Shown here in pieces: positions 1 to 9,549 of a DNA stretch of 25,037 bases. Source of the stretch: Actinomycetota bacterium. Lineage in GTDB: Bacteria > Actinomycetota > Actinomycetes > S36-B12. How positions within the stretch are numbered: the first letter of the stretch is position 1; the number at the start of each line of letters is the position of its first letter. The stretch lies in NCBI GenBank assembly GCA_009702725.1, contig WLHM01000001.1, positions 1 to 25,037 on the forward strand, written 5' to 3'. Made by a program: the position numbers and the translations under genes. Under the pieces are notes generated by a model. That model did no database searches. It was not told the DNA's origin and saw only the letters and a program-made list of their open reading frames with translations.

Positions 1-1018
1 ATACGACCGAGCCGCTTTGGCCAATAGTGGTGAATACAAAAATACCTAGTGCGATAAACCCGAAGTGAGACATTGAAGAGTAGGCGAACAATCGCTTCAT
101 GTCATTTTGATTTAGAGCCACATAGGCGCCGTAGAAAATGCCGACAAGTGCCATTCCGATGACAACGGGTGCATAGAACTCGCTCGCCGCCGGAAAGATC
201 GGCAGGCAATACCGGATCATGCCGAAGGTTCCGATTTTGTCGAGCACCCCGATAAGTAATACCGCGGTTCCGGGCTTTGAAGCACTCGCCGCATCGGGCA
301 ACCAGGTATGGAAAGGCCAGAGCGGGGCCTTTATCGCGAAAGCGAAGAAGAACCCGAGGAACAGTAATTTCTCGGCCGTCGGGTCCATTTCCAAGCCGAC
401 TAGCGAAAGGTAATCGAAAGTACCTTGACCGGTAACCTGGGCTGAAACCACATACAGCCCGATCATTGAGGTCAACATGAAAAGCCCACCGAGCAACCCG
501 TAAAGCAAGAACTTGACAGCTGCATAGGACCGCTGCGGACCGCCGTAACGGCCGATCATGAAGTAGACGGGGATCAGAATTACTTCGAATAAAACGAAGA
601 ACATGAAGACGTCGGTGGCGGCGAACACCCCGATCATCAAAGTTTCCATCGCCAAAATCAATGCGAAGTAGCCCTTAACCGAACCGCCGCTGGTGTCATC
701 AACATCCCGCCACCCGGCAATAACCACGATCGGCACCAAAGTCGCGGCTAGTGCGATCAGGACTAACCCGATGCCGTCAACACCAACCGAGTAGGAAATA
801 CCAAAGGCGGGTATCCATGGGTAGGACTCTACGAACTGAAATGGCTCGCTGGACGCACCATTGAACTGCAGCGCCATGACGACGGTCAATGCCAAGGTGA
901 CCAATGAAATTGCCAGTGCCAACTGCTTCGCAAGAGTCGGTCTTGACTTAGGAAGCAAAACGACGAGGACACTGCCGATCAGGGGTACGACCGCGAGGAT
1001 CGTCAACCAGGGGGTCAT
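1..1018 (-). CDS. nuoM: NADH-quinone oxidoreductase subunit M (partial, 3' end beyond the left edge)
   Basis: Antiporter-like proton-pumping subunit of the complex I membrane arm. The first 339 codons are visible and open to the edge, starting at an ATG that overlaps the nuoL stop as ATGA. Hydrophobic segments run throughout. Glu145 in a VLFEVILIPVYFMIGRYGG stretch, Lys230 in FAIKAPLWPFHTWLPDA and Lys261 in GVLDKIGTFGM match the charged residues of the proton path in this family. The SKPGTAVLLIGVLDK variant after the PDA motif is of the kind I associate with actinobacterial NuoM. It is the last nuo gene visible; nuoN should lie further left. Identity is certain to family, and the order after nuoL rules out NuoN or an Mrp subunit. 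Confidence 0.97.
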   Translation of the reverse strand, partial: MTPWLTILAVVPLIGSVLVVLLPKSRPTLAKQLALAISLVTLALTVVMALQFNGASSEPFQFVESYPWIPAFGISYSVGVDGIGLVLIALAATLVPIVVIAGWRDVDDTSGGSVKGYFALILAMETLMIGVFAATDVFMFFVLFEVILIPVYFMIGRYGGPQRSYAAVKFLLYGLLGGLFMLTSMIGLYVVSAQVTGQGTFDYLSLVGLEMDPTAEKLLFLGFFFAFAIKAPLWPFHTWLPDAASASKPGTAVLLIGVLDKIGTFGMIRYCLPIFPAASEFYAPVVIGMALVGIFYGAYVALNQNDMKRLFAYSSMSHFGFIALGIFVFTTIGQSGSVV

Positions 1019-2910
1019 GAAAGCCTCACCAAGACGAGAGCGGCGACAATTAAGACTGCGCCACCCAACATTGAAAGTGCATAGGAGCGAGCAAAACCTG
1101 ATTGGGTGCGACGCATTCGGCCCGAAGCACCACCAACGAAAGCGGCACTCCCGTTAACGAAACCGTCAATCCAGGACGAGTCGAACCACGTCAGCCAACG
1201 GGCAAGTGTGAAGGACGGGCGCACCACGACGACCTCGTTCACCAAATCACCATAGAGATCACGTCGGGCCGCGCGGGTTAACCAATTACCCGAAGGAGCA
1301 TCGACCGGCACCGGCTTAGCCCCGTACTGGCGCCAACCAATGAAAGCACCGATCAAGACCACCACCAAAGTGATAGCCATCAACGCAGTGGACGACAACT
1401 GGGTGGGATTACTTGCAAATCCAACAACTGGCTCCAGCCAGGTTTCGATATTGCCCCAGAACAGCAATGCCATTCCCAGGAAGGTGGAGCCGATCGCCAA
1501 GATGACAAGGGGGATGGTCATGACAGCGGGTGACTCATGGGGATGCACGCCCTCCTCCCACCGCGCCTTGCCGAAGAAAGTCATAGCGATCATGCGAGTC
1601 ATATAGAACCCAGTTATGCCGGCTCCCAAAATCGCTGCAGCGCCAATGACCCAACTGCGTTCGAAGGCAGCATGAATGATTTCGTCTTTAGACCAGAATC
1701 CAGAGAACGGCGGAATACCCATAATCGCTAGATATCCGGCCATGAATGTCACGAAGGTGATGATCATTAAACCGCGCAACGCCCCATAGCGGCGCATGTT
1801 CACGTTGTCTTTCATGCCATGCATAACCGAGCCGGCACCGAGGAATAAGCCGGCTTTGAAAACGCCGTGGGTCAATAGGTGGAAGATTGCGAAGACATAA
1901 CCGATTGGACCGAGCCCGGCCGCGAAGATCATGTAGCCAATTTGACTCATCGTCGACCCAGCAAGTGACTTCTTTATATCGTCCTTGGCCGAACCGATGA
2001 TGGCCCCCATGAAGATCGTGATCAGCCCGATGAGAACTACCGCGCCGGCGGCCCAGACTGCTCGATCGAATACCGCATTGCTCCGAACGATGAGATACAC
2101 CCCAGCCGTGACCATCGTCGCTGCGTGAATTAGCGCAGATACCGGTGTCGGGCCTTCCATCGCATCTAGGAGCCATGCTTGCAGCGGGAACTGCGCTGAT
2201 TTACCGCATGCCGCCAAGAGCAGGAGCAGGCCGATTGCCGTGAGGGTGCCTTCACTGGCTTCGGCGGCTTGGCCAAACACGTCACTAAAAGAAACCGAGC
2301 CAAAAGTCACGAACATCACCATGATCGCGAGGCTCAGACCTACGTCACCAACGCGGTTGATGATGAACGCTTTCTTCGCGGCAGCCGCAGCCGTGGGCTT
2401 GATCTGCCAGAACCCGATCAAAAGGTAGCTAGCCAATCCCACTCCCTCCCAGCCGACATAGAGCAGGAGGTAGTTGTTAGCCAGAACCAGCAACAGCATT
2501 GCCGCAACGAATAAGTTCAGGTAGCCGAAGAACTTCCGCTTATCGGCATCATGTGACATGTAGCCGATGGAATAGATATGAATCAGCGAACCCACGATGG
2601 TTATTAGTAGGACGAACACCATCGAAAGTTGGTCGAGTTGGAAGGCCATATCGGCTTGGAAACCACCGGCGAAAACCCAAGTGAATAAGGTCTGTCCGAC
2701 CGAGCGCTCCTCTGCTGAATGCCCCATCATGGCGACTAGCATCAAAACAGCGAGCACCGCTGATCCGACCACGGTTAGCACTCCGAGGTACGGGCCCCAC
2801 GAGTTGGTACGACGGCCTCCGAGCAGTAGCACGGCCGCCCCAAAAAGTGGCAAGGCAATAAGCAGCCAGATCAGGGAGAACACGCCCGCTGCGGGCATGA
2901 GCTCTATCAA
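1015..2910 (-). CDS. nuoL: NADH-quinone oxidoreductase subunit L
   Basis: Distal antiporter-like subunit of complex I, 631 residues, normal for NuoL. Visible features are Glu155 in YVGWEGVGLASYLL, Lys237 in CGKSAQFPLQAWLLDAMEG, His262 in LIHAATMVTAGVYL, the DDIKKSLAGSTMSQIGYM block near 310-327, Lys352 in LTHGVFKAGLF and Lys408-Asp409 in GFWSKDEII. These are the conserved charged residues of the proton channel. The start is probably TTG at 2910: AAAAGGAT lies about 7 nt upstream, whereas the next in-frame ATG (2898) has no well-placed ribosome site. A 36-bp gap separates it from nuoK, the widest gap between nuo genes, and it overlaps nuoM by 4 bp. The C-terminal part after about residue 500 covers the last membrane helices and the lateral region. 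Confidence 0.97.
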   Translation of the reverse strand: MIELMPAAGVFSLIWLLIALPLFGAAVLLLGGRRTNSWGPYLGVLTVVGSAVLAVLMLVAMMGHSAEERSVGQTLFTWVFAGGFQADMAFQLDQLSMVFVLLITIVGSLIHIYSIGYMSHDADKRKFFGYLNLFVAAMLLLVLANNYLLLYVGWEGVGLASYLLIGFWQIKPTAAAAAKKAFIINRVGDVGLSLAIMVMFVTFGSVSFSDVFGQAAEASEGTLTAIGLLLLLAACGKSAQFPLQAWLLDAMEGPTPVSALIHAATMVTAGVYLIVRSNAVFDRAVWAAGAVVLIGLITIFMGAIIGSAKDDIKKSLAGSTMSQIGYMIFAAGLGPIGYVFAIFHLLTHGVFKAGLFLGAGSVMHGMKDNVNMRRYGALRGLMIITFVTFMAGYLAIMGIPPFSGFWSKDEIIHAAFERSWVIGAAAILGAGITGFYMTRMIAMTFFGKARWEEGVHPHESPAVMTIPLVILAIGSTFLGMALLFWGNIETWLEPVVGFASNPTQLSSTALMAITLVVVLIGAFIGWRQYGAKPVPVDAPSGNWLTRAARRDLYGDLVNEVVVVRPSFTLARWLTWFDSSWIDGFVNGSAAFVGGASGRMRRTQSGFARSYALSMLGGAVLIVAALVLVRLS

Positions 2911-2946
2911 GGTCGGATCCTTTTCGTCGGTTGCTACTGGATACGG

Positions 2947-3246
2947 CTAGTACTTGAGCAAATTCGGTTCATCAATGGAGGCCGAGCGTCTACTTCTGAA
3001 AATCGTCACGATGATTGCTAGACCAACGACAACTTCAGCGGCTGCCACCACCATGACGAAGAAAGCGGCAACCTGCCCATCTAGATTGCCGTTCATGCGG
3101 GCAAATGCAACAAAAGCTAAGTTCGCGGCATTTAGCATCAGTTCAACACTCATGAAGACGATGATCGCGTTGCGGCGGACCAACACCCCGATCGCGCCGA
3201 GGCTAAAGAGGATCGCCGACAAGATTATGTAGTTGGCCGGATTCAT
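2947..3246 (-). CDS. nuoK: NADH-quinone oxidoreductase subunit K
   Basis: Small three-helix membrane subunit of complex I related to MrpC, 99 residues, typical length. The two membrane glutamates that define the family are present: Glu35 in MSVELMLNAANL and Glu71 in AAAEVVVGLAII, equivalent to Glu36 and Glu72 of E. coli NuoK and part of the axial proton path. The ATG start overlaps the nuoJ stop by 4 bp, consistent with coupled translation. No oddities seen. Confidence 0.97.
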   Translation of the reverse strand: MNPANYIILSAILFSLGAIGVLVRRNAIIVFMSVELMLNAANLAFVAFARMNGNLDGQVAAFFVMVVAAAEVVVGLAIIVTIFRSRRSASIDEPNLLKY

Positions 3247-4013
3247 TTCGACCCCCCGTCCAAGCTTTCGATCTGTTCGACATCGTGGTGGTCTACGGGT
3301 CGCACATCACCTCGGGCAACAAGTGGCCCAGGAATACTCTGCGCACTTGGTGAACCATCGGGTAGTAATGCCGGCGTATCTACCGCATTGTGGCGCGCAT
3401 ACGTGCCAGAACTTGGAAGGTTACCGGGGTGACCGGTGCCAGTGAATCGAGCCTTGGATAGTTCTTCTTGGCTGGCGCGCGGTAGCCACCGTTCACGATG
3501 GGCCAGCACCATCGCGCCTAGGGCAGCGGTAATAAGCAACGCTGAAGTAACTTCAAAAGCAACAAGATAGTCAGTGAAAAGTAGGCGTGCGATGCCTTGA
3601 ACATTGCCCCCATCAACACCATTTGCCTCATCTAGTCCCACCGGCACTACATCGGTCAAGCCTGCACCGATGCCGGCCACGAGCAGGATCGCCAGGCCCA
3701 CGGCCAGCACAATGGCAACCAAGCGCTGACCCTTTAGGGTTTCGATTAGCGAGTCGGACGAATCCACTCCCACCACCATTAAGACGAATAGGAAGAGCAT
3801 CATCACAGCACCGGTGTACACAACCACCTGGACCATGCCAAGGAACGGTGCCGAGTTCGCAACGTATAACACCGCGAGATTGATCATTGTCAGTGCCACC
3901 CAGAGTGCGCTGTGCACTGCTTTTCGCGAAAGGATCAACCCAAGCGCCCCAAGCACCGCTAACCCGCCGCTGAACCAAAAGACGATTTCTTCGCCCAGAT
4001 TGACTTCGGTCAT
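3243..4013 (-). CDS. nuoJ: NADH-quinone oxidoreductase subunit J with C-terminal tail
   Basis: Membrane subunit of complex I, 256 residues. The first ~170 residues hold five hydrophobic segments with the family block VYTGAVMMLFLFVLMVVGVD (about residues 65-85). The remaining ~80 residues form a polar tail containing YARHNAVDTPALLPDGSPS and an acidic end, absent from the shorter (about 184 aa) E. coli protein but like tails I know from actinobacterial NuoJ. The tail probably faces the cytoplasm; its function is unknown. The gene overlaps nuoI and nuoK by 4 bp each. Confidence 0.96.
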   Translation of the reverse strand: MTEVNLGEEIVFWFSGGLAVLGALGLILSRKAVHSALWVALTMINLAVLYVANSAPFLGMVQVVVYTGAVMMLFLFVLMVVGVDSSDSLIETLKGQRLVAIVLAVGLAILLVAGIGAGLTDVVPVGLDEANGVDGGNVQGIARLLFTDYLVAFEVTSALLITAALGAMVLAHRERWLPRASQEELSKARFTGTGHPGNLPSSGTYARHNAVDTPALLPDGSPSAQSIPGPLVARGDVRPVDHHDVEQIESLDGGSK

Positions 4014-4570
4014 GGCGCCACTGCCGCCGCGTCAGATCCGCTGGCCTGCTCGGGGACCGAACCGGTGATCTTGTTTGCGTAGTAGTCAGTGTCGGTGGTG
4101 CCAGGAACCATCGGATGCGGCGGTGCGAGCATCCCAGGTAGCAGCGGCGTCAGTAGATCCTGCTTCTCGTAAATCAGGTCAGCCCGATTGTTATCAGCCA
4201 ACTCAAACTCGTTTGTCATAGTAAGAGCACGTGTCGGGCAAGCTTCGATGCAAAGCCCACAAAAAATGCAGCGCAGGTAGTTGATTTGGTATACGCGACC
4301 GTAGCGCTCCCCCGGGGAGTGGCGGTCACCTTCTTGGTTATCTGCCCCTTGCACGAAAATTGCATCCGCTGGGCAGGCCCAAGCACATAGTTCGCAACCG
4401 ATGCACTTTTCTAAGCCATCAGCCCAGCGGTTCAGTTGATGCCTACCGTGGTAGCGCGGCTTCGGCGGGAACTTCGCGGCCTGCTCTGGATACTGCTCGG
4501 TTACTACCTTTTTAAACATAGTGGCAAACGTGACCCCAAAGCCACGTACCACCTGTGGAAGTTCAGCCAT
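4010..4570 (-). CDS. nuoI: NADH-quinone oxidoreductase subunit I (two 4Fe-4S clusters)
   Basis: Ferredoxin-like subunit at the base of the peripheral arm, 186 residues, carrying clusters N6a and N6b that pass electrons toward NuoB. Both binding motifs are intact: Cys56, 59, 62, 66 (CIGCELCAWACP) and Cys101, 104, 107, 111 (CIFCGLCIEACP), the second followed by the conserved TRALTMTNEFELAD. The N-terminal ~20 residues form the amphipathic anchor. The last ~40 residues are low in conserved features and end Ala/Pro-rich. It overlaps the end of nuoH by 8 bp and nuoJ by 4 bp. Confidence 0.97.
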   Translation of the reverse strand: MAELPQVVRGFGVTFATMFKKVVTEQYPEQAAKFPPKPRYHGRHQLNRWADGLEKCIGCELCAWACPADAIFVQGADNQEGDRHSPGERYGRVYQINYLRCIFCGLCIEACPTRALTMTNEFELADNNRADLIYEKQDLLTPLLPGMLAPPHPMVPGTTDTDYYANKITGSVPEQASGSDAAAVAP

Positions 4571-5864
4571 CGATGGCCTCCTGTTGAACTACTGGGATAG
4601 TCGATCGACGCGTCGTAAGAACGGCCTGCTGCCCGGGCATCGGCGGAACTGGGAAGCCACCAGCCATGGGCTCAAACGGCCGGCTCTCGATCTCATCGCG
4701 AATAAACTTGCGGGCCGCTTCGCGACGATCTAGTGCGCCTTGCGCAAACCATGACCCGACCAAGAGCACCGCGATCACGATTGCGCCGGCAATTAGTAGT
4801 TGGCGATTGCTTAACTCGATGTCATTGCGCAATACCCGGGCAGCAGCCACGATCATGATCCAGACGATGGAAGCTGGGATCAAAACTTTCCAGCCGAATT
4901 TCATGAATTGGTCGTAGCGAAGGCGCGGGAGAGTAGCGCGAAGCCAGATGAACACGAAAATGAATATCTGCACCTTGATCAACCACCAAAGCAGCGGCCA
5001 CCAACCGGTGTTGGCCGACTCCCAAAGCGAAATCGGCCACGGAGCCAACCAACCACCGAGGAACAAAGTTGTTGCGAGTGCGGAAACCGTGACCATGTTG
5101 ATGTACTCGGCCAGGAAAAACATCGCAAACTTCAGTGACGAATACTCGGTGTGGAAGCCACCTACCAACTCACCTTCGGCCTCTGGGAGGTCAAACGGCG
5201 CCCGGTTGGTCTCACCAACCATCGATGTTACGTAAATCAAGAAAGATGGCAGCAAAATCACCGCAAACCAAATCGGCTCTTGGGCGGTGATGATTTCAGA
5301 TGTTGACATTGACCCCGCGTACAAGAAAACAGCCACGAATGACATTCCCATGGCAATTTCATAGGAAATCATCTGGGCACTTGAGCGCAATCCACCAAGG
5401 AGGGGATAAGTGGAGCCAGAAGACCAACCGGCCAGCACAATCCCGTAGATGCCGATGGAAGCAATAGCAAGTACATAAAGTACTGAAACCGGGAAATCCG
5501 TTAGTTGAAGTGGTGTCTCGACCCCGAAAATTGACACCGTTGGGCCAAATGGGATTACCGCGAATGCCAAGAATGCAGCCGTCGCCGAAATCACTGGGGC
5601 AATCCAATAGACACCCACATGGGCCGCCTTTGGAATGATTTCTTCTTTCAACGCAAGTTTGAAACCATCCATCAAAGACTGCAGCAGGCCAAATGGGCCA
5701 ACGCGGTTTGGCCCGATGCGGTTCTGCATGCGCGATACCACTCGCCGCTCCCACCAAATGGTGAACAGAGTAAGTAATACGAGCATGACGAAGATTGCGA
5801 GCGCCTTTAGCAGAACCAACCACCAAGGATCAATACCAAAGACCCCGAATTGTGATCCGGTCAT
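4563..5864 (-). CDS. nuoH: NADH-quinone oxidoreductase subunit H
   Basis: Quinone-site membrane subunit of complex I, 433 residues and about eight hydrophobic helices. Diagnostic stretches are TIWWERRVVSRMQNRIGPNR near residues 42-61 and FDLPEAEGELVGGFHTEYSS in the middle, whose acidic residues lie in the loop lining the quinone cavity. After the conserved core the protein continues about 60 residues with a further hydrophobic segment and a polar Pro-rich tail, longer than E. coli NuoH (325 aa); such extensions are common in actinobacteria. The ATG start overlaps the nuoG stop as ATGA. Confidence 0.97.
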   Translation of the reverse strand: MTGSQFGVFGIDPWWLVLLKALAIFVMLVLLTLFTIWWERRVVSRMQNRIGPNRVGPFGLLQSLMDGFKLALKEEIIPKAAHVGVYWIAPVISATAAFLAFAVIPFGPTVSIFGVETPLQLTDFPVSVLYVLAIASIGIYGIVLAGWSSGSTYPLLGGLRSSAQMISYEIAMGMSFVAVFLYAGSMSTSEIITAQEPIWFAVILLPSFLIYVTSMVGETNRAPFDLPEAEGELVGGFHTEYSSLKFAMFFLAEYINMVTVSALATTLFLGGWLAPWPISLWESANTGWWPLLWWLIKVQIFIFVFIWLRATLPRLRYDQFMKFGWKVLIPASIVWIMIVAAARVLRNDIELSNRQLLIAGAIVIAVLLVGSWFAQGALDRREAARKFIRDEIESRPFEPMAGGFPVPPMPGQQAVLTTRRSTIPVVQQEAIDG

Positions 5865-8239
5865 ACCGCACCTCCGAGGGTCACGGACTGGCCAGCTCTT
5901 ACACCGAGGTCACGATAGAGAGCACAGCCTGGGGAATTCAGGGGCAAACACACAACACCCTCGAGAACGTCACCGATCAGCAACGGCAAAGTGACAGAGC
6001 CGAGCGGACCGGTGACCGTGACATTTGCAGGTGCACCTAGAGCAGCGACGGTCACCGCCGAGCAGGTAGCGGCAACCACATGCGCAGTAGCGGCAAGGTA
6101 GGGCTCCCCCTCCTGCATAACTCCGTTATCAATAAGTGCTCGCCAGGTGCTCACCACGTAAGCAGCGTCAACAACTTGGCCGGCCGTGGTGTTCGGCGCG
6201 TCAGCGCGCGCACCTGTCCAGGCACCAAGGGAACCTAACTCCTGTCGGATGCCGGCAACGTCGCTGGCGCCAATTGGCGCATTCATGGCACGTGCCAACA
6301 TCCCCAGAACGATCGCATCAGACATCACCAAAGCATCTTTGAAAGTTTGAGCGAAGGGACGAGGGCGGCCTTCCCAGTTCATGAAAGTTCCGGATTTTTC
6401 AGTTACTACCGCAACCGGGAATACCACGTCGGCAAGTTCGGTAATGGCAGAGTGGTGGTTCTCGAGAGCTACCACGAAAGCGGCGGCTTCGATGGCAGCC
6501 CGGCCAAGTGCTTGGTCCGGCAGGTCAGCAAGTTCAACTCCGCCAGTGATTAGCGCTTCGATGTCACCACCGGTAACCGCACGTAACAAGGACTCACCGG
6601 CTAACCCGGTAGCTACCGGGAGTGACTCCACGCCCCAGCACCCAGCAACTGCATCACGTGCCTGCTCATCTGACAGTGGCCGCCCACCCGGCAGTAGTCC
6701 TGCGAGAGCGCCAGCGTCCAGTGCTCCACGCTCCCCGGCCCTACGAGGCACCCAAGCGATGGCAGCGCCGGTGGATCGGGCAAGTTCAAGTACCGCGGTT
6801 GCGCCGCCTTCAATGCCCGCGATGCGCTCGCCAACCATGATGACCGCTCCGGGCGCGCTCAGTTCAGCGCGAACATTGGCAGGCAGGTCGGTTAGCGCCG
6901 AAGCTTCAGCGCCGGGCTTGGCCGGAATCAAAGTTCCGGCCAATTTACTTAGTCCCCGGGTAACAGCTGCACCGACCGAGTAGACGCGAGTGCCACCACC
7001 GCGTGCAGCTTTACGCAACCGCAAGAACACAATCGGCGACTCGTCTTCTGGCTCAAAAGCTATGAGAAGAACCGCTGGGGCGTTTTCGAGTGATTCGTAG
7101 GTTGTGCGCACCGCGGTACCGGCTACCGAGGAGCGTAAGAACTGTGCTTCTTCATCCGAAGAATCGCGGACACGGAAATCAATATTGTCCGACTGCAGAA
7201 CTGCGCGGGCGAACCGCGCGTACGCGTAGGCATCTTCAATTGTCGAACGCCCGCCGACGAGTACCCCATGGCTTGTTGCTGCCGCTAAGCCACGTGCGGC
7301 GGCATCCATGGCCTCCGGCCAAGAAGCTGGACGCAACTGACCGTTTTCGCGGACGAGTGGAGTGGTGACCCGACCCTGCTCTTGATAAGTGAAAGCGAAT
7401 CGACCTTTGTCGCAGTTCCACTCTTCATTAACTGCTGGTTCATCCCAAGCCAACCGGCGGGTGACCGTGCCGCGGCGATGGTCGGTGCGCAGCGAACATC
7501 CGGATGCGCAGTGTTCACACGTTGTCGGGACGGAGACCAGATCAAATGGTCGCGACCGGAATCGGTAGGCCGCGCTGGTCAAAGCACCGACCGGGCAAAT
7601 CTGAACGGTGTTACCCGAGAAGTAGGAGTCAAATGGCTGATCCGCGGCGGTGCCGACTTGCTGATTAGCTCCACGTTCGAGCAGCTCAAGCATAGGATCA
7701 CCAGCGATTTGTTCCGCGAACCTGGTACACCGGGCGCACGAAACACAACGCTCCCGATCAAGCAGGATCTGTGCGCTGACATTTATGGGCTTGGGGAAAG
7801 TGCGCTTCTCTTCTTCAAACCGAGAATCCGGGCGACCGGCGCTCATCGCTTGGTTCTGTAGTGGGCACTCGCCACCTTTATCGCAAACCGGGCAATCGAG
7901 GGGGTGATTCAATAGCAGAAACTCCATCACGCCTTCTTGCGCATCTCGCGCAATCGGTGAGGTTAGTTGCGTTCGCACTTGCATCCCATCAGAAACAACT
8001 TGCGCGCACGCTGGCTGCGGTTTCGGAACGCCCTCGATGTCAACCAAACACATCCGGCATGCCGCTACCGGCTCAAGCAGCGGGTGATCACAAAAACGTG
8101 GAATCTCAATGCCAAGCAACTCAGCGGCGCGGATGACGAGGGTACCTTTAGGGATTTCAATGGCGACACCATCAACGACAACGGTCACCAACTCCACCTG
8201 CGGGGTGAGATCTGATCCGGCATTGCTAGTTATGGTCAT
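5861..8239 (-). CDS. nuoG: NADH-quinone oxidoreductase subunit G (iron-sulfur, molybdopterin-oxidoreductase fold)
   Basis: Largest peripheral subunit of complex I, 792 residues. The N-terminal 2Fe-2S domain has Cys50, 61, 64, 78; the His-ligated cluster follows at His112, Cys116, 119, 125; the next 4Fe-4S motif is Cys165, 168, 171 with Cys215 (QICPVGAL). A further set, Cys241, 244, 248 and 276 with C-x2-C-x3-C-x27-C spacing, matches the off-path N7 cluster. The C-terminal ~500 residues follow the molybdopterin oxidoreductase fold (e.g. VFPVAVVTEKSGTFMNWEGR near 610) but no cofactor site is expected. It is shorter than E. coli NuoG (about 900 aa). It overlaps nuoF and nuoH by 4 bp each. Confidence 0.97.
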   Translation of the reverse strand: MTITSNAGSDLTPQVELVTVVVDGVAIEIPKGTLVIRAAELLGIEIPRFCDHPLLEPVAACRMCLVDIEGVPKPQPACAQVVSDGMQVRTQLTSPIARDAQEGVMEFLLLNHPLDCPVCDKGGECPLQNQAMSAGRPDSRFEEEKRTFPKPINVSAQILLDRERCVSCARCTRFAEQIAGDPMLELLERGANQQVGTAADQPFDSYFSGNTVQICPVGALTSAAYRFRSRPFDLVSVPTTCEHCASGCSLRTDHRRGTVTRRLAWDEPAVNEEWNCDKGRFAFTYQEQGRVTTPLVRENGQLRPASWPEAMDAAARGLAAATSHGVLVGGRSTIEDAYAYARFARAVLQSDNIDFRVRDSSDEEAQFLRSSVAGTAVRTTYESLENAPAVLLIAFEPEDESPIVFLRLRKAARGGGTRVYSVGAAVTRGLSKLAGTLIPAKPGAEASALTDLPANVRAELSAPGAVIMVGERIAGIEGGATAVLELARSTGAAIAWVPRRAGERGALDAGALAGLLPGGRPLSDEQARDAVAGCWGVESLPVATGLAGESLLRAVTGGDIEALITGGVELADLPDQALGRAAIEAAAFVVALENHHSAITELADVVFPVAVVTEKSGTFMNWEGRPRPFAQTFKDALVMSDAIVLGMLARAMNAPIGASDVAGIRQELGSLGAWTGARADAPNTTAGQVVDAAYVVSTWRALIDNGVMQEGEPYLAATAHVVAATCSAVTVAALGAPANVTVTGPLGSVTLPLLIGDVLEGVVCLPLNSPGCALYRDLGVRAGQSVTLGGAV

Positions 8240-9549
8240 CTGGTTGCCGTTTCCGCAAAGACGTAGGACGCTACTGGATTAAATTGTTCATCAGCAGAGG
8301 TCGTGGTGGCTGCCTCAAACTCGGATCGGAAGAACTTAAGAGCTGCCGGGTATGGGGTGGCCGCTGCATCACCCAGTGCGCAGAAGGACCGACCGGCAAT
8401 CTGCGAACAAAGGTTCACCAAGGTGTCGACTTCAGCGGGTGAGCCATGGCCGTGCTCGAACTTCTCGAGCACCCCGGTAATCCAGTACGTACCTTCACGG
8501 CACGGAGTGCATTTACCGCAGGACTCATGCTTATAAAACTCAAGCCACCTAGTTACTGCCTTTACGACACTGACCGTATTGTCGAAAAGCATCGGCGTAC
8601 CGGTGCCAAGCATGGTGCCAGCCGCAGCCATATCTTCATACGTCAGAGGAAGGTCAAGGTGCTCAGCAGTCAACATTGGTACCGAAGAGCCCCCGGGGAG
8701 CCAGAACTTAACTTCTCCTCCGCCTCTGATGCCACCGGCGTAGTCCAGAAGTTCGCGCATCGTGATACCGAGTGGAGCCTCGTAAATACCGGGGCGCACT
8801 ACGTGGCCTGAAACCGCGAATACTTTGAAGCCAGGGGATTTCTCAGTTCCGAATTGCCGGAACCACGCCACGCCTCTATCGACGATATATGGGATGTTTG
8901 CGATGGTTTCGACGTTGTTGATGACCGTGGGTGAGGCATAAAGACCCGCGACAGCAGGGAACGGCGGCTTGAGGCGGGGTTGCCCGCGGTAACCCTCAAG
9001 GGAATCAAGGAGTGCGGTTTCTTCGCCGCAGATGTATGCGCCGGCGCCCGAGTGAACGACGATATCAAGGGAAAATCCACTGCCCATAATGTTTTCGCCG
9101 ATAAGCCCGGCCGCGCGCGCCTGCTCCACCGCGTAAGCAACCTTGCGAATAGCGTGCGGCACCTCACCGCGAATGTAGATGAATGCGTGGCTAGCCCGAA
9201 TGGCATATGAAGCAATGATTACGCCCTCAACGAGCGCATGTGGGTTCGCCAACATGATCGGTATGTCTTTGCAGGCACCCGGCTCAGATTCATCTGCATT
9301 AACTACGAGGTAGTGCGGCTTGCCATCATTTTGCGGAACAAACCCCCACTTCATGCCGGTGGGGAACCCGGCTCCACCACGGCCGCGCAGCCCCGAATCC
9401 TTTATTTGTCCGATGATCGCGTCTGGATCCATTTTTAGGGCTGCCGCGAGCGCCTGATATCCACCAACCCGGCGATAGCCTTCGAGCGTGTAAAGATCTG
9501 GCTTATCCCAGTGTTCGGTGATGATTGGCGTTAGCCCAGAAGTAATCAT
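8236..9549 (-). CDS. nuoF: NADH-quinone oxidoreductase subunit F (NADH and FMN binding)
   Basis: Flavoprotein where NADH delivers its electrons, 437 residues. The Gly-rich nucleotide/FMN stretch GRGGAGFPTGMKW lies at about residues 56-68, NADESEPGACKD at 84-95 and GAGAYICGEETALLDSLEG at 168-185. The 4Fe-4S (N3) ligands are Cys344, 347, 350 (CGKCTPC) and Cys390 (SFCALGD). All family motifs are intact. The ATG start overlaps the nuoE stop by 4 bp and the stop overlaps nuoG, so E, F and G of the NADH-oxidising module are translationally linked. Confidence 0.98.
   Translation of the reverse strand: MITSGLTPIITEHWDKPDLYTLEGYRRVGGYQALAAALKMDPDAIIGQIKDSGLRGRGGAGFPTGMKWGFVPQNDGKPHYLVVNADESEPGACKDIPIMLANPHALVEGVIIASYAIRASHAFIYIRGEVPHAIRKVAYAVEQARAAGLIGENIMGSGFSLDIVVHSGAGAYICGEETALLDSLEGYRGQPRLKPPFPAVAGLYASPTVINNVETIANIPYIVDRGVAWFRQFGTEKSPGFKVFAVSGHVVRPGIYEAPLGITMRELLDYAGGIRGGGEVKFWLPGGSSVPMLTAEHLDLPLTYEDMAAAGTMLGTGTPMLFDNTVSVVKAVTRWLEFYKHESCGKCTPCREGTYWITGVLEKFEHGHGSPAEVDTLVNLCSQIAGRSFCALGDAAATPYPAALKFFRSEFEAATTTSADEQFNPVASYVFAETATR

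Noticed and set aside
1688..2176. A 162-codon frame inside nuoL on the same strand, shifted frame
   Set aside because: Overlaps conserved nuoL; its Arg/His/Gly-rich product is typical of an out-of-frame reading and has no family signature.
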